64,000 bases of DNA from Patiria miniata (taxonomy: Eukaryota; Echinodermata; Asteroidea; Valvatida; Asterinidae): NCBI RefSeq assembly GCF_015706575.1, contig NW_024037056.1, positions 14,025,176 to 14,089,175 of the forward strand, given 5' to 3'. Positions 12,201 to 23,200 of this stretch are shown piece after piece. Positions within the stretch are counted from its first letter, which is position 1, and each line of letters begins with the position of its first letter. The translations under genes were made by a program, and so were the position numbers. The notes below the pieces were generated by a model. It did not search any database. It worked only from the letters and a program-made list of their open reading frames with translations, and was not told the origin of the DNA.

Positions 12201-15200
12201 AATCGATGTGATGTGCAATTTAGTATGTGAACCTCTGTTCAAATCAGGAAAAGTGAATTTTAAAGTAAACTAAGACTACATCTAGTGGTAGTTTTGATCT
12301 GAATTGTATATTGACTTGTCGTTTACCTAGTGGGACAGAAAGGGGAAATATTTGGGGGAATTGTGCCTTTGATGATACAAGCATGGCATTTGGCACGCGG
12401 TGCCACACGGTCTGGGTACATGTACCGGTACATGTATGTCTACAGAAAGATATTTGGCTATAGGACCATCACAGATTTGTCCTTTGAAAAATATGGGTAC
12501 AATAACAAGCAATTTTCAACATTTTCAAAATGGCTGCCATTGCTTGTTATTCTACCTATATTTGCATCAAAGGACAAATCTGTGACATCAAAGGCACAAT
12601 TCCATCACCTATCTGCGGTGCTAAATTGATGACTTCAAATGTGAAGTATTGTCTCAAAAAAGATTTTTTTTTTAAATTCCTGATTTTAATGGAGAATATC
12701 ACATTAGTCCACTTGTTCATATGTTTTTGAATCTTCTCTTTGAAAATCCTAGCAGTTCCAATGGCCAATAAAGTCAGTCCACAATTTGAACAAAATCGAC
12801 GTCCAAATTTGTTAGCATTTTACGAATTTTACAACATGGCACTGCTAGGGTTAGATTGTGTGATTCTTCCATTAGTAACTCTTTCTCTTTTACATGTTTT
12901 TGTTGTATTTCTTCTCTTTATTCTCAATCCCCATCCCTCCTCTATTTTCTCTTCACCGACTGGCAATCTCCAGAAGATGATGATGACGATGAAAACCCTA
13001 AAGCGTAGTCGTCAAGCGTCCCCCGCGACAAGTTTTCTTAAAGTCTCTTTTTTCAGGTATCCATCGTGTCCATGCATGTCAACATCTCGCACCATAAATT
13101 TACTAATGGTTCCCGACATTCCAGCTTGATTTTAATTTGGGGCTAATTCGAATCGAAGTAGTTTTTCTCAGGAAAACAAACTGTAGAAATAATACTTGTA
13201 TATTTGCACGTTTGTACTTTGAAAAGAAAGATACAAATGGACAACTTGTTACGCAACAGAGTCTTTCATAAAATAAAATTAGAAAAGTCAGCCGTGTGCA
13301 TTTTGGATTTTTTTTCTTGTTTTGGAAATATTTGTTTTTTCTTTACTTGCAGAATAAATTTTTCTCCATCAAATGTCGAATTATTTGGTTCATAAATTTC
13401 GGCAACTTAATTTTGATTTATTTTTTCGAGGTCTGAAAAATTTATCAGTGAAACAATTTCTGTGAGTAATTTTGACAAGTTTCCGTTTTTTGTTTTCCCG
13501 GTTTTAACTGCCTCATAATCATTAGCCCTAAATCAGCATCATTCTTTGATTACAAAAATTCATTTAACCCTTTTTTTTAAATTTTCTGTGTTCCCCCTGG
13601 TCAACCCGTTCCCCACCATCAAACAAAAAATCAAATGCTTGTTTCTTTGTTTTCCCACCGCATCCAAATTATTGCCTTGTCGTGGTTGTGGCACGGTGTC
13701 TGTACAAACACACACACTGCCTGCTTTATGTGGCTATTTCAGCCGAGGCACCGGTTCAAGGCGGGGCACCGGCTCAAGTTTGAAAAGGGTCCGTCGCAAT
13801 CAAACACGCTTGAAAACATCAAAGTGAGTTAACTTGTAAAAGGTTAAACAAAAACAAAAATGCTTCGCCTGCTATTTGCTGTAGTGTCTGCTGATGCTGT
13901 TTGTAAAACTTGTTCAGTTTGCCTGCAATTTTTGATTTTTCTTTTGGTTTGTTTTCAAGCTTCATGGATATCGCATTATATTCTTGTAAAAGTTAGTTAG
14001 TGTCTTGTAGTGCTTGCTAATTTTGCTTTTGTTTTAATAAGTGGTGGCATAGCTAAACCAGACAGATGAGCATGATTGTATCAATTTACCAAACAAAGTG
14101 GCGTGCTGTTTTCCGCAGCCTTCAAAAACATGTCAATATAATCGTTTTTGGAAAGATATGCATACTACTTAAGGCCAAAAAAATAAAATATTCGGTCTCT
14201 GGTCAGACCAAAGCTCCGGAATTGATGCGGCGATGCGTTTTTTTGTTTGGTTTTTTTGGGCCTTTTTTTTTTTTGAAGGTTGGATTGTACAGACAAGGTG
14301 GGTACTATTTTGCTTTTGTTGTGTCCTCATATACATCGGGGACCTCCATAATTTGCCTTGGTGCCCTCCATCATTTGCCTTGGTGCAATTTCTCCATTCC
14401 TTGGTACAAAAATTTGAGGAGGTGCGGCAATAGAGGGCGCTGCTGTAGCTACCGCGGACAAATTGAAGATTTGAATGATTAAAATCGACGCACGCGCTGA
14501 CCAGAGACCGATTTATTTATTTTTTGGCCTAACCGTTAGTCCTAACTTCTCTGATCCAAGCTTTGATTTCCCAGCGTTTTTAAAGTTGAACAAAGACATT
14601 GACAGGAGTAGGGTTTGAACCTGCGACCTCCGGATTGCCGCTCCGGTGCTCTACCAACTGAGCTAGCCAGCCCTGTGGTTGGGGGTTCCCCATTTTGTCA
14701 GGGTCTTTGTTCAATTTCTCAGCTACTAGAATTGCCTTTTTTGATCAGCTAACTAAGGAGTAGAGTAGACAAGTTTGAAGTCAGATTTGGGTTCAATTTG
14801 AGTATCTGGGATTCAATATTGCAGGCTTTCAAGTATTCCTACTTTTTCTATTTTTTTCACAGTTTTTGTTACCTTGCTCTACTTTTGCTACTTTTTTGCC
14901 CCACAACTCAGAGAAGTGAAATCTCATGGAATATTTTTCATAACAGTGTTACACACTGTTGTATGTAAATCACACAATGAAGGGCTTGGGCGCAGGAGTA
15001 CTGCAACTGTACTTCCAAGAGCTTAGTTGAGGATGGAGCACAAGTGTTGTGAGTACAGAACATGCCAAATGAGCATGGGCGTAGCAAGGGGGGGGGGGGG
15101 CACTTGCTGAGGCTTGCTGTGGACATGGTTGAGTATCAACGAAAACTACATGTACATGTGCTCCTGAAAGCCCGCAAAAGTCTAACTTATTATCCTGATT

Positions 15201-17306
15201 TTGTCCTCCAGAGTCCTACTTTTGTCCTTTTTTTTCTATACTGTTCTCCTACTTTTTTTTACCTGGATTTGCTTCAAAGCCTGCTATTGACTTGAATTTT
15301 GTGTCAGGGAGGGTTAACATTGGCATTTAATTGGCCCGGTTTAATTGATGGTTGTTTCTGTGTGAGTTGTTATTCTGGTAATGTACCGTCCATGCATGTT
15401 CTGTGGTGGATATGGTGTCTATATTATTGCGTAATTTGCTATGCATGATGGGCAGTGTGCATGCGGATTGGCTAATAACGGGTTAATATTCAGATATGAT
15501 GGTATAGTGGCACACTAATTTTGGTGATTATATTTAAAATTACCAGATAGTTCTGTGAGCAATTTAAATATTTATATAACATTGTAACCTCTGATATCAT
15601 GACTGCATGTGTGCCAAAACTGCACTGTTCGAACCTTTAAAAAAATTGTGAAATTGTGAAATTTATATATAAGAATTAAAGAGATTTAGAAAACATGGGG
15701 GAAATATGATTTTAAGAGACCAGATTTCTTGCATTGAATAATTCTTGCTGAAATTTGCAGTTGTAATTACACCTAAGCATACATGTATACATGTACCTTC
15801 GTGCAAAATATTTCTTTATTTTTTTTTTCTAAAATATTTACCACTGCATTATAATAAGGGATGGTATTTCTATTCATATTTGTTGATTTATTATTAATGT
15901 AAAAAAGTACCGTCTGAGTAAATATTACTCTGTCGTCCTGGTGATTCCCATAAAAAAAAATATCATAATTTGTCAATAGAGCCCATCCCTATTTACATCA
16001 CCATTGTACGTGTTCTTCACGGTTTGTGAACGCAACAACCCTCATCTAGTTGATTGCACCTGACGTGGCATGCCCACAAAGCGTAACATTCCTTACTGCA
16101 TATTGACAGATAATACGACCTGCATGTATTTATTATGCTAATTAGTACTGAACAAGGGCGTTCATAGACTTGCTATCAGTCACACCATTTCTATAATCCA
16201 TATTTGCATTCCAACTGGAATACTAACAAAATGTGTACTCAATTTCCACTTGTATCAATTTAGTTTTTTGCATCCATTGTTTTCAATCTTATCTTTTCTT
16301 TTTTAACTTCTTTTTTGTTCATTTAGTTGCTGACATTTAATCCTTTTGTCAAATTTAAGTAAAATTTACAAGAGAAAACACAGATTGTTATGAGGTTTTG
16401 GACTCTAAAAAATTAAACGAATAAGATTCAATCGTTTTTTTATATAATTAAGCATACACTTGTTCCTAGTCTCTTCAAATCTCCCTTCTGCCTTGCTTAC
16501 ATTAGATCAATGCTTTACCATAAATACAAGCTTCTCATGCAAACATAAACCATTTCAAAATTAGTGCATTTTTTCTTTGTAGAAAAAAAAGTAGATGAAA
16601 GCATTTCCAGAAAGATGTCTATTTTTAGTTTGCAAATTTGCTGTTCAAAAAGAAAGTTTTTGAAAACAAAGGCTTTGCTTGCATCCTTTGTCGTTGAGCA
16701 ATTTCTTATTTTTGGTTATTGTTTATTTTATTTTCTGCTTTTTCAGGCAAGGAAAAGAAAACAGGTTGTCGAGAACCGAGACGCAAGAAGAAGAAACTTG
16801 GCAGCAGCAAAAATGGAGAAACTCCCGACGAAACCGGGTCGGCTACGACCACACAGCATATAGATGTCCACCCCATCCCTCAAGCTAATGGCACAAACTC
16901 CGTCCATCCCACTTCTGACCCCAAACAGGGACCAACCGTCAACGGTTCCCATGCCTCGGTCAACACCAACACCAATTCTAACAAGGACTGGGACATTCGC
17001 AACGCAGCCCCCGTGAAAACGAAAAGAGGCGAGAAGTATCGCTCGCGACAGATCGAACCACCGCCGTTCAATTCGGATGCAAGACACGCATCCCAAGATG
17101 GCGCGACGGAATTCCTTATTGACTCGGACGTTGCAAGCCACTCCTCTAACCCCGGCTGCATTGACAATGGGACGGACGAACACCACGGCGACTATCAAGG
17201 CAGTCAGGCGAGGGCAGCAGACAAGGAATACCTCATCCAGCCTCAAGGTCGGTTACCCCCGCTGGTCAGAACTTCTGATAGTTCATCTCCGGCGATAGAG
17301 CTGTAA
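6215..17306 (+). CDS. unrecognised type I single-pass membrane protein (gene span; exons listed separately)
   Basis: Coding exons 6215-6296, 6794-6846, 7016-7116, 7643-7794, 8441-8618, 9037-9146 and 16747-17306 join in compatible phases with GT-AG introns, giving about 411 residues. Residues 1-27 look like a signal peptide (hydrophobic core FACLALLLTVAMA). The ectodomain (about 28-163) has one close Cys pair (YCSAEDC) and an N-glycosylation sequon (NAT) shortly before the membrane. A transmembrane helix (SIMIPLAIATLVVLILITF) is followed by a stop-transfer stretch (KRQEKKR). The cytoplasmic tail has a basic patch (REPRRKKKK) and is then Ser/Thr/Asn-rich, ending SSSPAIEL, which could be read as a class II PDZ ligand. 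Family not recognised; the ectodomain's size and strand-like pattern vaguely recall SEA-like modules, which I cannot support further. Two in-frame Mets open the frame (6215, 6218). Confidence 0.8.
6794..6846 (+). CDS. membrane protein gene, exon 2
   Basis: Acceptor aaaacag, donor gtaatt. Entered in phase 1, left in phase 0; encodes EIKDNQISIRFDEVSLKQ. Confidence 0.75.
7016..7116 (+). CDS. membrane protein gene, exon 3 (Cys pair)
   Basis: Acceptor ttcctccag, donor gtaagt, phase 0 to 2. Contains YCSAEDC. Confidence 0.8.
7148..7376. mobile_element. MITE in intron 3 with internal repeats
   Basis: The ends are inverted (ccctgctgaatccaacagg versus ctgttggatttagcaggg). The motif gttggattcagcaggcaact recurs inside at about 7242 and 7290, so the subterminal repeats have amplified. 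Confidence 0.6.
7451..7518 (+). repeat. tRNA-derived SINE-like fragment
   Basis: Contains a pol III A-box-like ggtctagtggt and a B-box-like ggttcaagtcc about 40 bases apart. The middle (gcactagtaagtaggag) matches the minus-strand copy at 33181-33254, so this is a repeat family and not a single tRNA gene. Confidence 0.5.
7643..7794 (+). CDS. membrane protein gene, exon 4
   Basis: Acceptor tttgtaaag, donor gtaaga, phase 2 to 1. Encodes a strand-rich ectodomain piece with VVILDGYPSDENADVQIVFY. Confidence 0.78.
7905..8090. mobile_element. foldback element with 'cacaagtc' subterminal repeats, copy 1
   Basis: Repeated cacaagtcc/tacaagtcc units on the left face inverted gacttgtgac units on the right, around a core aagctattctaatgaactat. 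The same core and right arm occur at 40240-40395. Confidence 0.55.
8441..8618 (+). CDS. membrane protein gene, exon 5 (transmembrane helix)
   Basis: Acceptor atatcttcag, donor gtgagt, phase 1 to 2. It carries the NAT sequon and the membrane helix. The reading frame meets a stop just past the donor, so splicing is required. Confidence 0.82.
8650..8960. repeat. 11-bp minisatellite in intron 5
   Basis: Units of tcaatcacaag are repeated many times. A longer unit of about 60 bp ending caagccaatcatagt is repeated twice. The unit resembles the cacaagtc subterminal repeats of the foldback element 0.6 kb upstream. Confidence 0.75.
9037..9146 (+). CDS. membrane protein gene, exon 6 (juxtamembrane)
   Basis: Acceptor tttttgtcag, donor gtaagg, phase 2 to 1. 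Begins with the basic stop-transfer stretch and ends NKNS plus one base. This phase-1 donor is compatible with several downstream exons. Confidence 0.8.
9351..9425 (+). repeat. interspersed repeat, 'cattcatt-gttac-gggtaatcc' family, copy 2
   Basis: Matches 2902-2982 over the core cccattcattggtgttacgg and the following gtaatcctatacaatagcac. Confidence 0.5.
9689..9766. repeat. 78-bp inverted repeat
   Basis: The 13-bp ends AGTCTGGTTCCCT and AGGGAACCAGACT are exact complements, probably a very short MITE. Confidence 0.55.
9770..9985. mobile_element. interspersed element with a central perfect palindrome, copy 1
   Basis: Shares its length and order with an inverted copy at 63670-63905 (blocks ccaatttacc, aatttaattagtcc, central hairpin, agtgaat). 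The central 32 bp (9863-9894) are a perfect palindrome around GGTCGGCCGACC. Confidence 0.6.
10276..10314 (+). CDS. membrane protein gene, candidate cassette exon
   Basis: A 39-bp exon (multiple of three) with acceptor ttatctttcag and donor gtatgt. Entered and left in phase 1, adding VVPIEPSDQNSNI to the tail without shifting the frame. Inferred from splice signals only. Confidence 0.45.
   Translation: MCPLSHLIKTVT
10560..10940. repeat. C-rich, strand-asymmetric intron segment
   Basis: Long runs of C (about 10664-10676 and 10806-10818) sit among repeats of ccccaccatgac. The minus strand is G-rich with several G-runs, so quadruplex formation is possible. Confidence 0.6.
11823..11998. mobile_element. 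palindromic MITE, AGCCCGGTTC ends
   Basis: Ends agcccggttcgtacttcatg and its inverse (gagtatgaaccgggcct) enclose inverted aagcgaat and gacgtcatg blocks. About 176 bp, noncoding. Confidence 0.7.
12329..12622. mobile_element. palindromic MITE family shared with 53325-53650, copy 1
   Basis: Inverted blocks include aattgtgcctttgatgatac / atcaaaggcacaatt and gatttgtcctttga / tcaaaggacaaatc. The same blocks in the same order form the element at 53325-53650. Confidence 0.65.
12974..13008 (+). CDS. membrane protein gene, candidate alternative terminal exon (acidic tail)
   Basis: A long pyrimidine-rich tract (12900-12973) ends in ctccag. Joined to the phase-1 donor of exon 6, the exon reads EDDDDDENPKA and then stops. 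This would give a much shorter acidic tail. Transcript evidence is needed. Confidence 0.35.
13743..13783 (+). CDS. membrane protein gene, candidate alternative terminal exon
   Basis: After the acceptor tggctatttcag, phase-1 entry reads AEAPVQGGAPAQV and stops. The same segment has another open frame running to a good donor (gtgagt at 13824), which would need phase-0 entry not offered by a neighbouring exon. A splice-site decoy is possible. Confidence 0.25.
14172..14530. mobile_element. MITE with 'ggtctctggtcag' inverted ends
   Basis: Left ggccaaaaaaataaaatattc plus ggtctctggtcag, right ctgaccagagaccg plus atttatttattttttggcc. About 358 bp; the interior has a duplicated catttgccttggtg motif. 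Confidence 0.7.
14586..14714 (-). mobile_element. tRNA-like sequence bounded by inverted repeats
   Basis: Ends TTGAACAAAGAC and GTCTTTGTTCAA are exact complements and extend imperfectly to about 22 bp. Between them, the minus strand reads like a tRNA: A-box-like tagctcagttggtagagc, a 5-bp stem with a 7-base loop (ccgga/tccgg), and B-box-like ggttcaaaccc. The position usually T33 is C, and the acceptor stem does not pair well, so it is not called a working tRNA. Confidence 0.5.
14715..16746. other. intron sequence, no exon seen
   Basis: AT-rich intron of the membrane protein gene. Around 15075-15100 a G-run follows catgggcgtagc, a motif also seen in inverse form near 58660, so it is probably a repeat end. 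Nothing else is called. Confidence 0.4.
16747..17306 (+). CDS. membrane protein gene, long terminal exon (cytoplasmic tail)
   Basis: Acceptor ctttttcag, phase-1 entry from exon 6 or the cassette, stop TAA at 17304-17306. Encodes about 185 residues: a basic patch, then a low-complexity tail with TNTNSNKDW, and the C-terminus SSSPAIEL. Composition is richer in GC than the flanking intron, as expected for coding DNA. Confidence 0.75.
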
Positions 17307-17419
17307 AGGAAAGTTGTAATCCATTTTGACTTCGCTTGTGTGTGATTTTGCCGTCCCTCTTTGATAAGCCTTAGAGAGCCAGAACCGGCTGTGAAACAAC
17401 AGATTTTATTCCCCTTGAA

Positions 17420-17940
17420 AAAAAAAAAGAAGGAAACCCACTTTTGACAGCAATTTTCACCTACTTGTTGAGCATATTTCAAAAATTCAATTTAATGGTC
17501 ACCAAAAAAAATGATTGCTAATACAATTTTGTCTCTGAGATATGGTAGTTTAAAAATTTTGTTCATGGACAGCTAATCCATCCGCTTGACTTAGCTCCGG
17601 ATCTGGATTTGAATAATAATAACAATAACACATTCTTATATAGCGCATTTCAGGAGCTCGCAATGTGCTGTATAATTCATAAACAATTAAATACACGACT
17701 AAGGAAAACAATTTTCAAATAAATGAGCCACAACAATTCCAAGTCAGTTATTGATCGCAATGACACTGGGAGAGAATTCCAAAGTCTGAAGACAAAAAAA
17801 TACACTAGACATACACGTGGACAACAGTGATTTTGGTGACTTGTACATGACATCAAATTAGCACAATAGCATGATTCTTGCGATTCTTTAAAAGATTTTG
17901 TTTTGCACCACGTATGGTTCAAGAGCTATACTTCACTACA
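17420..17940 (-). repeat. interspersed repeat, copy interrupted by a LINE end
   Basis: The outer parts (17420-17613 and 17787-17940) match, inverted, one continuous stretch at 35930-36305: accatacgtggtg, caagtcaccaaaatcactgt, gtcaagcgg, tctcagagacaaaat, gtgaaaattgctgtcaaaag. In this copy the stretch is split by 17614-17786. Confidence 0.75.
17614..17786 (-). mobile_element. 5'-truncated LINE 3' end (CR1/L2-like)
   Basis: On the minus strand a frame reads RLWNSLPVSLRS, the usual C-terminal signature of CR1/L2-type reverse transcriptase ORFs. It is followed by a tail with gcgctatataag and TTA/ATT repeats. The four bases TGAA on both sides (17610-17613, 17787-17790) may be the target duplication. 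Confidence 0.7.
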
Positions 17941-20204
17941 TTATAGAAAAGTTCAAATAAGTTAAGTAAGTAGGTTAAAATTCCTTTCGAAATTGGGTTT
18001 CCTTCTTTTTGCACCACTAAGTGGAGGACACCCCTGCCATGGCTCTCCAAGGGTTAAGCATTATATTAAGTCTCTAGAAAAAAATCTTTAGAAGTATATA
18101 TTTAAGGTAAAAAGAGTTTTATTCAATTTTGCTGCTGTCAAGTTAATGATTTTTACTTATTTATTTCTTTTTTACCCTTTTTGTAATCTTTATTGTAAGA
18201 ATTCAATGTAGAAGTGTGCATGATATTAGGTTCAGTTTTTAATATGGTGGTTGCAATATCTAACTATTAACTTTAAGAAAAAACATTGTGCTATGGTGTA
18301 TATACATTGCCATTTGGCAATACCATTTTAAAACTGTAGATGTCCTTCAATTGATTTGTGTCCATTTCTATCGCGAGCATCTTTTGGGACTTTCATTTTG
18401 GGAACATGGCTTTTTTGCGTGAAAGAAAACAGTGTTCCTGGTGCAGTTTTGTGGATGAACATGTTCTTGCATGTACTCCAGCATAGCTGTGAGATGCTCC
18501 CTTACAATGGGAGACTTTTGTACATGGAGATTACTCTTTTAATTGATTGAAAACACCTGTCGTTTAATTCTGTACTTGATCCCCATCAGTGTGATTGATT
18601 CATGTAGATACAGTCGAGTCTTGTTAATACAAACTCGTTCGGACCTAGCCAAATTGTTTGTTATATCAGAAGTTTGTATTAAGAGGAACATCAGTCCCAT
18701 TCATTGTGCACATAAATGCACAGCGGGGACTAAGGCTTTATGTTTGTTATAACCAGAATTTTGTATTAACAGAGTTTGTACTAACGAGATTGGACTGTAA
18801 TTTATTCCATGCAGTACTTGTTTGCTCAAATTCGTTTATCTTTCATCATGTTCATTACCAAGTGCCAGTCAATCCGTACAGTACTTCCTATCTATTTTTT
18901 GCACCAATTGCACGTACTACTACTGAATAGTGTTTTGTGACTCGGTGGTATCGCTGAACCAGTATTTCGAATGTTGGGCCAACATTAAAAATGATCACGC
19001 TCCCTCTCCTCAGTAACTTTTCCAAGGCCAAATCATTTTAAGACTAGTACTAGCCCATTCAGGTAGAAGAACTCGTCAATTTCATGTATTAGAACAACGG
19101 ATGGGATGCAATCTTTAAATGTGTATGCAAATCCTTGCTTGTAAATATATACAAAAGATTTGCCTTTCAAAGCATTTTTTTTTATAATCTTGACAATTTT
19201 GAGATGAAACAAATAATCATCGTAATGAGTTGTGCGGTCGATTTGAGTTTTATGGCTTCGATGTTATATTTTGGTTGCTATTATTTAACAGGGTATGCTA
19301 GTTGCAATCATAGTATCACAAATGAGCAGTTTTTTGCTGGTAGCAAGCATTTTGCATGCTCTCCACAAAACAATGATTAATCTATTCTTTGTCAAATATA
19401 ATATTATAAGTAAACATTTTTCCCCTAAACTGTTAAACTGACGGGCAGCCTTTATAAATGTGTTCCACTTTTGCCAGTTCATCAGTCCAGCTAAGGGAAC
19501 CATTTTACATCATTTCGGGTTTTTTTTTTATAAAACTAGTCTTTCAGCAAACGTTTTGACTTCGTTTTAAATCACAGTTGTACTGGTGTAGTATTTTGTG
19601 TTTATTTTGAGATTTTTAAAGGGGTTATTGTTTCATGAGACATGATGTGTAAATTATAGTAGTTTTTTTTTAATGTTCTGGAATTTTTGGAATGCTTTTG
19701 AAGATTTTTTTATTACTGCTTTGATCTGTTATTTATTTAACTTTTTGCTTGTTTTATTAAACACATAAAATGTTATTGGTGTGATTGCATTTAAAGGTAA
19801 TATTTGGTCTTTAAATCAGGAACAAAATGAAGTGTTTAAAATGAGCTCAGTCGATCATCATTGCAAGGTTTTTATTTTTTGAAGAAGTCTTTTCTTAAAA
19901 ACAGTCCTGCATATTGTCTTATTACAGTTTTCCACTTCCATGCCTGAATTGTATACCTCTTTGCATATTGCGGAATAATAATGTGTGAAAAAAAGTATCA
20001 TTGTTTCTTTGTTTGTACTGTAAAATTAAGTTATTGCTGCAGGCCACACCAACTACTGAAGAACATTCATGACGTGCTCCAAAAATATTAATGTTCATTC
20101 TCGGACATCGTGGGGTTTTTTTCACCAAAATTTTGTAAGAATGGTTTGAATATTGCAAAATACTTCCTGGCTGTAAATGTTTTTTTTGCGTCGTTTTTAG
20201 AAAA
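17941..20204. other. intergenic or 3' UTR, no gene seen
   Basis: AT-rich. It may include the 3' UTR of the upstream membrane protein gene, since no decisive poly(A) signal marks its end. The only recognised element is the MITE at 18611-18797. Confidence 0.35.
18611..18797. mobile_element. Tigger-like MITE, TA-flanked
   Basis: Ends CAGTCGAGTCTTGTTAATAC on the left and, on the right, aacgagattggactg, both next to TA. Such ends are typical of pogo/Tigger-derived MITEs. Internal ttgttatatcagaa and ttgttataaccaga continue the inverted pairing. Confidence 0.65.
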
Positions 20205-23200
20205 CTCATTTTTTGGCCAAATTTCATTTAAAATGCAATTTTTGTCAAAAAATAAAATTGCTCCAAATTTCCTCGAAAGACTCCTAAGGGACCCTAGAAC
20301 ACATTCCAACTCTAGTTAGGGAGAAGATATATCATTAAAAAATATCATATTTTGGCCAAATTTCATTAAAAATGTAAGGCTAACCCCTTGCATTTTTTGT
20401 CAATTTTGGCCAAAAAAATGAAATTGGTCGAACCTTCCTGGAAAGACTCCTAAGGGACACTCGAACACATTCCAACTCGATTTAGGGACAGATATATCAA
20501 TAAAAAAAAAATAATATTTTGGCCAATTTTCATAAAAAAATGTAAGGCTAACCCCTTGCATTTTTTGTCAATTTTGGCCAAAAAATGAAATTGCTCGAAA
20601 CTTCCTGGAAAGACTCCTGAGGGACCCTGGAACACATTCCAATTCGATTTAGGGACAGATATATCAATACAAAAAAAATAATATTTTGGCCAATTTTCAT
20701 AAAAAATGTAAGGCTAACCCCTTGCATTTTTTTCAATTTTGGCCAAAAAATGAAATTGCTCGAAACTTCATGGAAAGACTCCTGAGGGACCCTCGAACAC
20801 ATTCCAACTCGATTTAGGGACAGATATATCAATACAAAAAAAATAATATTTTGGCCAATTTTCATAAAAAATGTAAGGCTAACCCCTTACATTTTTTTCA
20901 ATTTTGGCCAAAAAATGAAATTGCTCGAAACTTCATGGAAAGACTCCTAAGGGACCCTGCAACACATTCCAACTTGATTTATGGACAGATATATCAATAC
21001 AAAAAAAATAATATTTTGGCCAATTTTCATAAAAAATGTAAGGCTAACCCTTTGCATTTTTTGTCAATTTTGGTCAAAAAATGAAATTGCTCGAAACTTC
21101 CTGGAAAGACTCCTAAGGGACCCTGGAACACATTCCAACTCGATTTAGGGACAGATATATCAATACAAAAAAAATAATATTTTGGCCAATTTTCATAAAA
21201 AAATGTAAGGCTAACCCCTTGCATTTTTTTCATTTTTGGCCAAAAAATGAAATTGCTCGAAACTTCATGGAAAGACTCCTAAAGGACCCTGCAACACATT
21301 CCAACTTGATTTAGGGACAGATATATCAATACAAAAAAAATAATATTTTGGCCAATTTTCATAAAAAATGTAAGGCTAACCCCTTGCATTTTTTGTCAAT
21401 TTTGGTCAAAAAATGAAATTGCTCGAAACTTCATGGAAAGACTCCTAAGGGACCCTGGAACACATTCCAACTTGATTTATGGACAGATATATCAATACAA
21501 AAAAAAATAATATTTTGGCCAATTTTCATAAAAAATGTAAGGCTAACCCCTTGCATTTTTTGTCAATTTTGGTCAAAAAATGAAATTGCTCGAAACTTCC
21601 TGGAAAGACTCCTAAGGGACCCTGGAACACATTCCAACTCGATTTAGGGACAGATATATCAATACAAAAAAAATAATATTTTGGCCAATTTTCATAAAAA
21701 AATGTAAGGCTAACCCCTTGCATTTTTTTCATTTTTGGCCAAAAAATGAAATTGCTCGAAACTTCATGGAAAGACTCCTAAAGGACCCTGGAACACATTC
21801 CAACTTGATTTAGGGACAGATATATCAATACAAACAAAATAATATTTTGGCCAATTTTCATAAAAAATGTAAGGCTAACCCCTTGCATTTTTTGTCAATT
21901 TAGGTCAAAAAATGAAATTGCTCGAAACTTCATGGAAAGACTCCTAAGGGACCCTGGAACACATTCCAACTCGATTTAGGGACAGATATATCAATACAAA
22001 AACAAATAATATTTTGGCCAATTTTCATAAAAAATGTAAGGCTAACCCCTTGCATTTTTTTCAATTTTGGCCAAAAAATGAAATTGCTCGAAACTTCATG
22101 GAAAGACTCCTAAGGGACCCTGGAACACATTCCAACTCGATTTAGGGACAGATATATCAATACAAAAAAAATAATATTTTGGCCAATTTTCATAAAAAAT
22201 GTAAGGCTAACCCCTTACATTTTTTTCAATTTTGGCCAAAAAATGAAATTGCTCGAAACTTCCTGGAAAGACTCCTAAGGGACCCTGCAACACATTCCAA
22301 CTCGATTTAGGGACAGATATATCAATACAAAAAAAATAATATTTTGGCCAATTTTCATAAAAAAATGTAAGGCTAACCCCTTGCATTTTTTTCAATTTTG
22401 GCCAAAAAATGAAATTGCTCGAAACTTCCTTGAAAGACTCCTAAGGGATCCTGCAACACATTCCAACTTGATTTAGGGACAGATATATCAATACAAAAAA
22501 AATAATATTTTGGCCAATTTTCATAAAAAATGTAAGGCTAACCCCTTGCATGTTTTTCAATTTTGGCCAAAAAATGAAATTGCTCGAAACTTCCTGGAAA
22601 GACTCCTGAGGGACCCTCGAACACATTCCAACTCGATTTAGGGACAGATATATCAATACAAAAAAAATAATATTTTGGCCAATTTTCATAAAAAATGTAA
22701 GGCTAACCCCTTACATTTTTTTCAATTTTGGCCAAAAAAATGAAATTGCTCGAAACTTCATGGAAAGACTCCTAAGGGACCCTGCAACACATTCCAACTT
22801 GATTTATGGACAGATATATCAATACAAAAAAAATAATATTTTGGCCAATTTTCATAAAAAATGTAAGGCTAACCCTTTGCATTTTTTGTCAATTTTGGTC
22901 AAAAAATGAAATTGCTCGAAACTTCCTGGAAAGACTCCTAAGGGACCCTGAAACACATTCCAACTCGATTTAGGGACAGATATATCAATACAAAAAAAAT
23001 AATATTTTGGCCAATTTTCATAAAAAAATGTAAGGCTAACCCCTTGCATTTTTTTCATTTTTGGCCAAAAAATGAAATTGCTCGAAACTTCATGGAAAGA
23101 CTCCTAAAGGACCCTGCAACACATTCCAACTTGATTTAGGGACAGATATATCAATACAAAAAAAATAATATTTTGGCCAATTTTCATAAAAAATGTAAGG

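Noticed and set aside
14610-14685. Functional tRNA gene
   Set aside because: C at the usual T33 position, poor acceptor pairing and flanking inverted repeats point to a mobile pseudo-tRNA.
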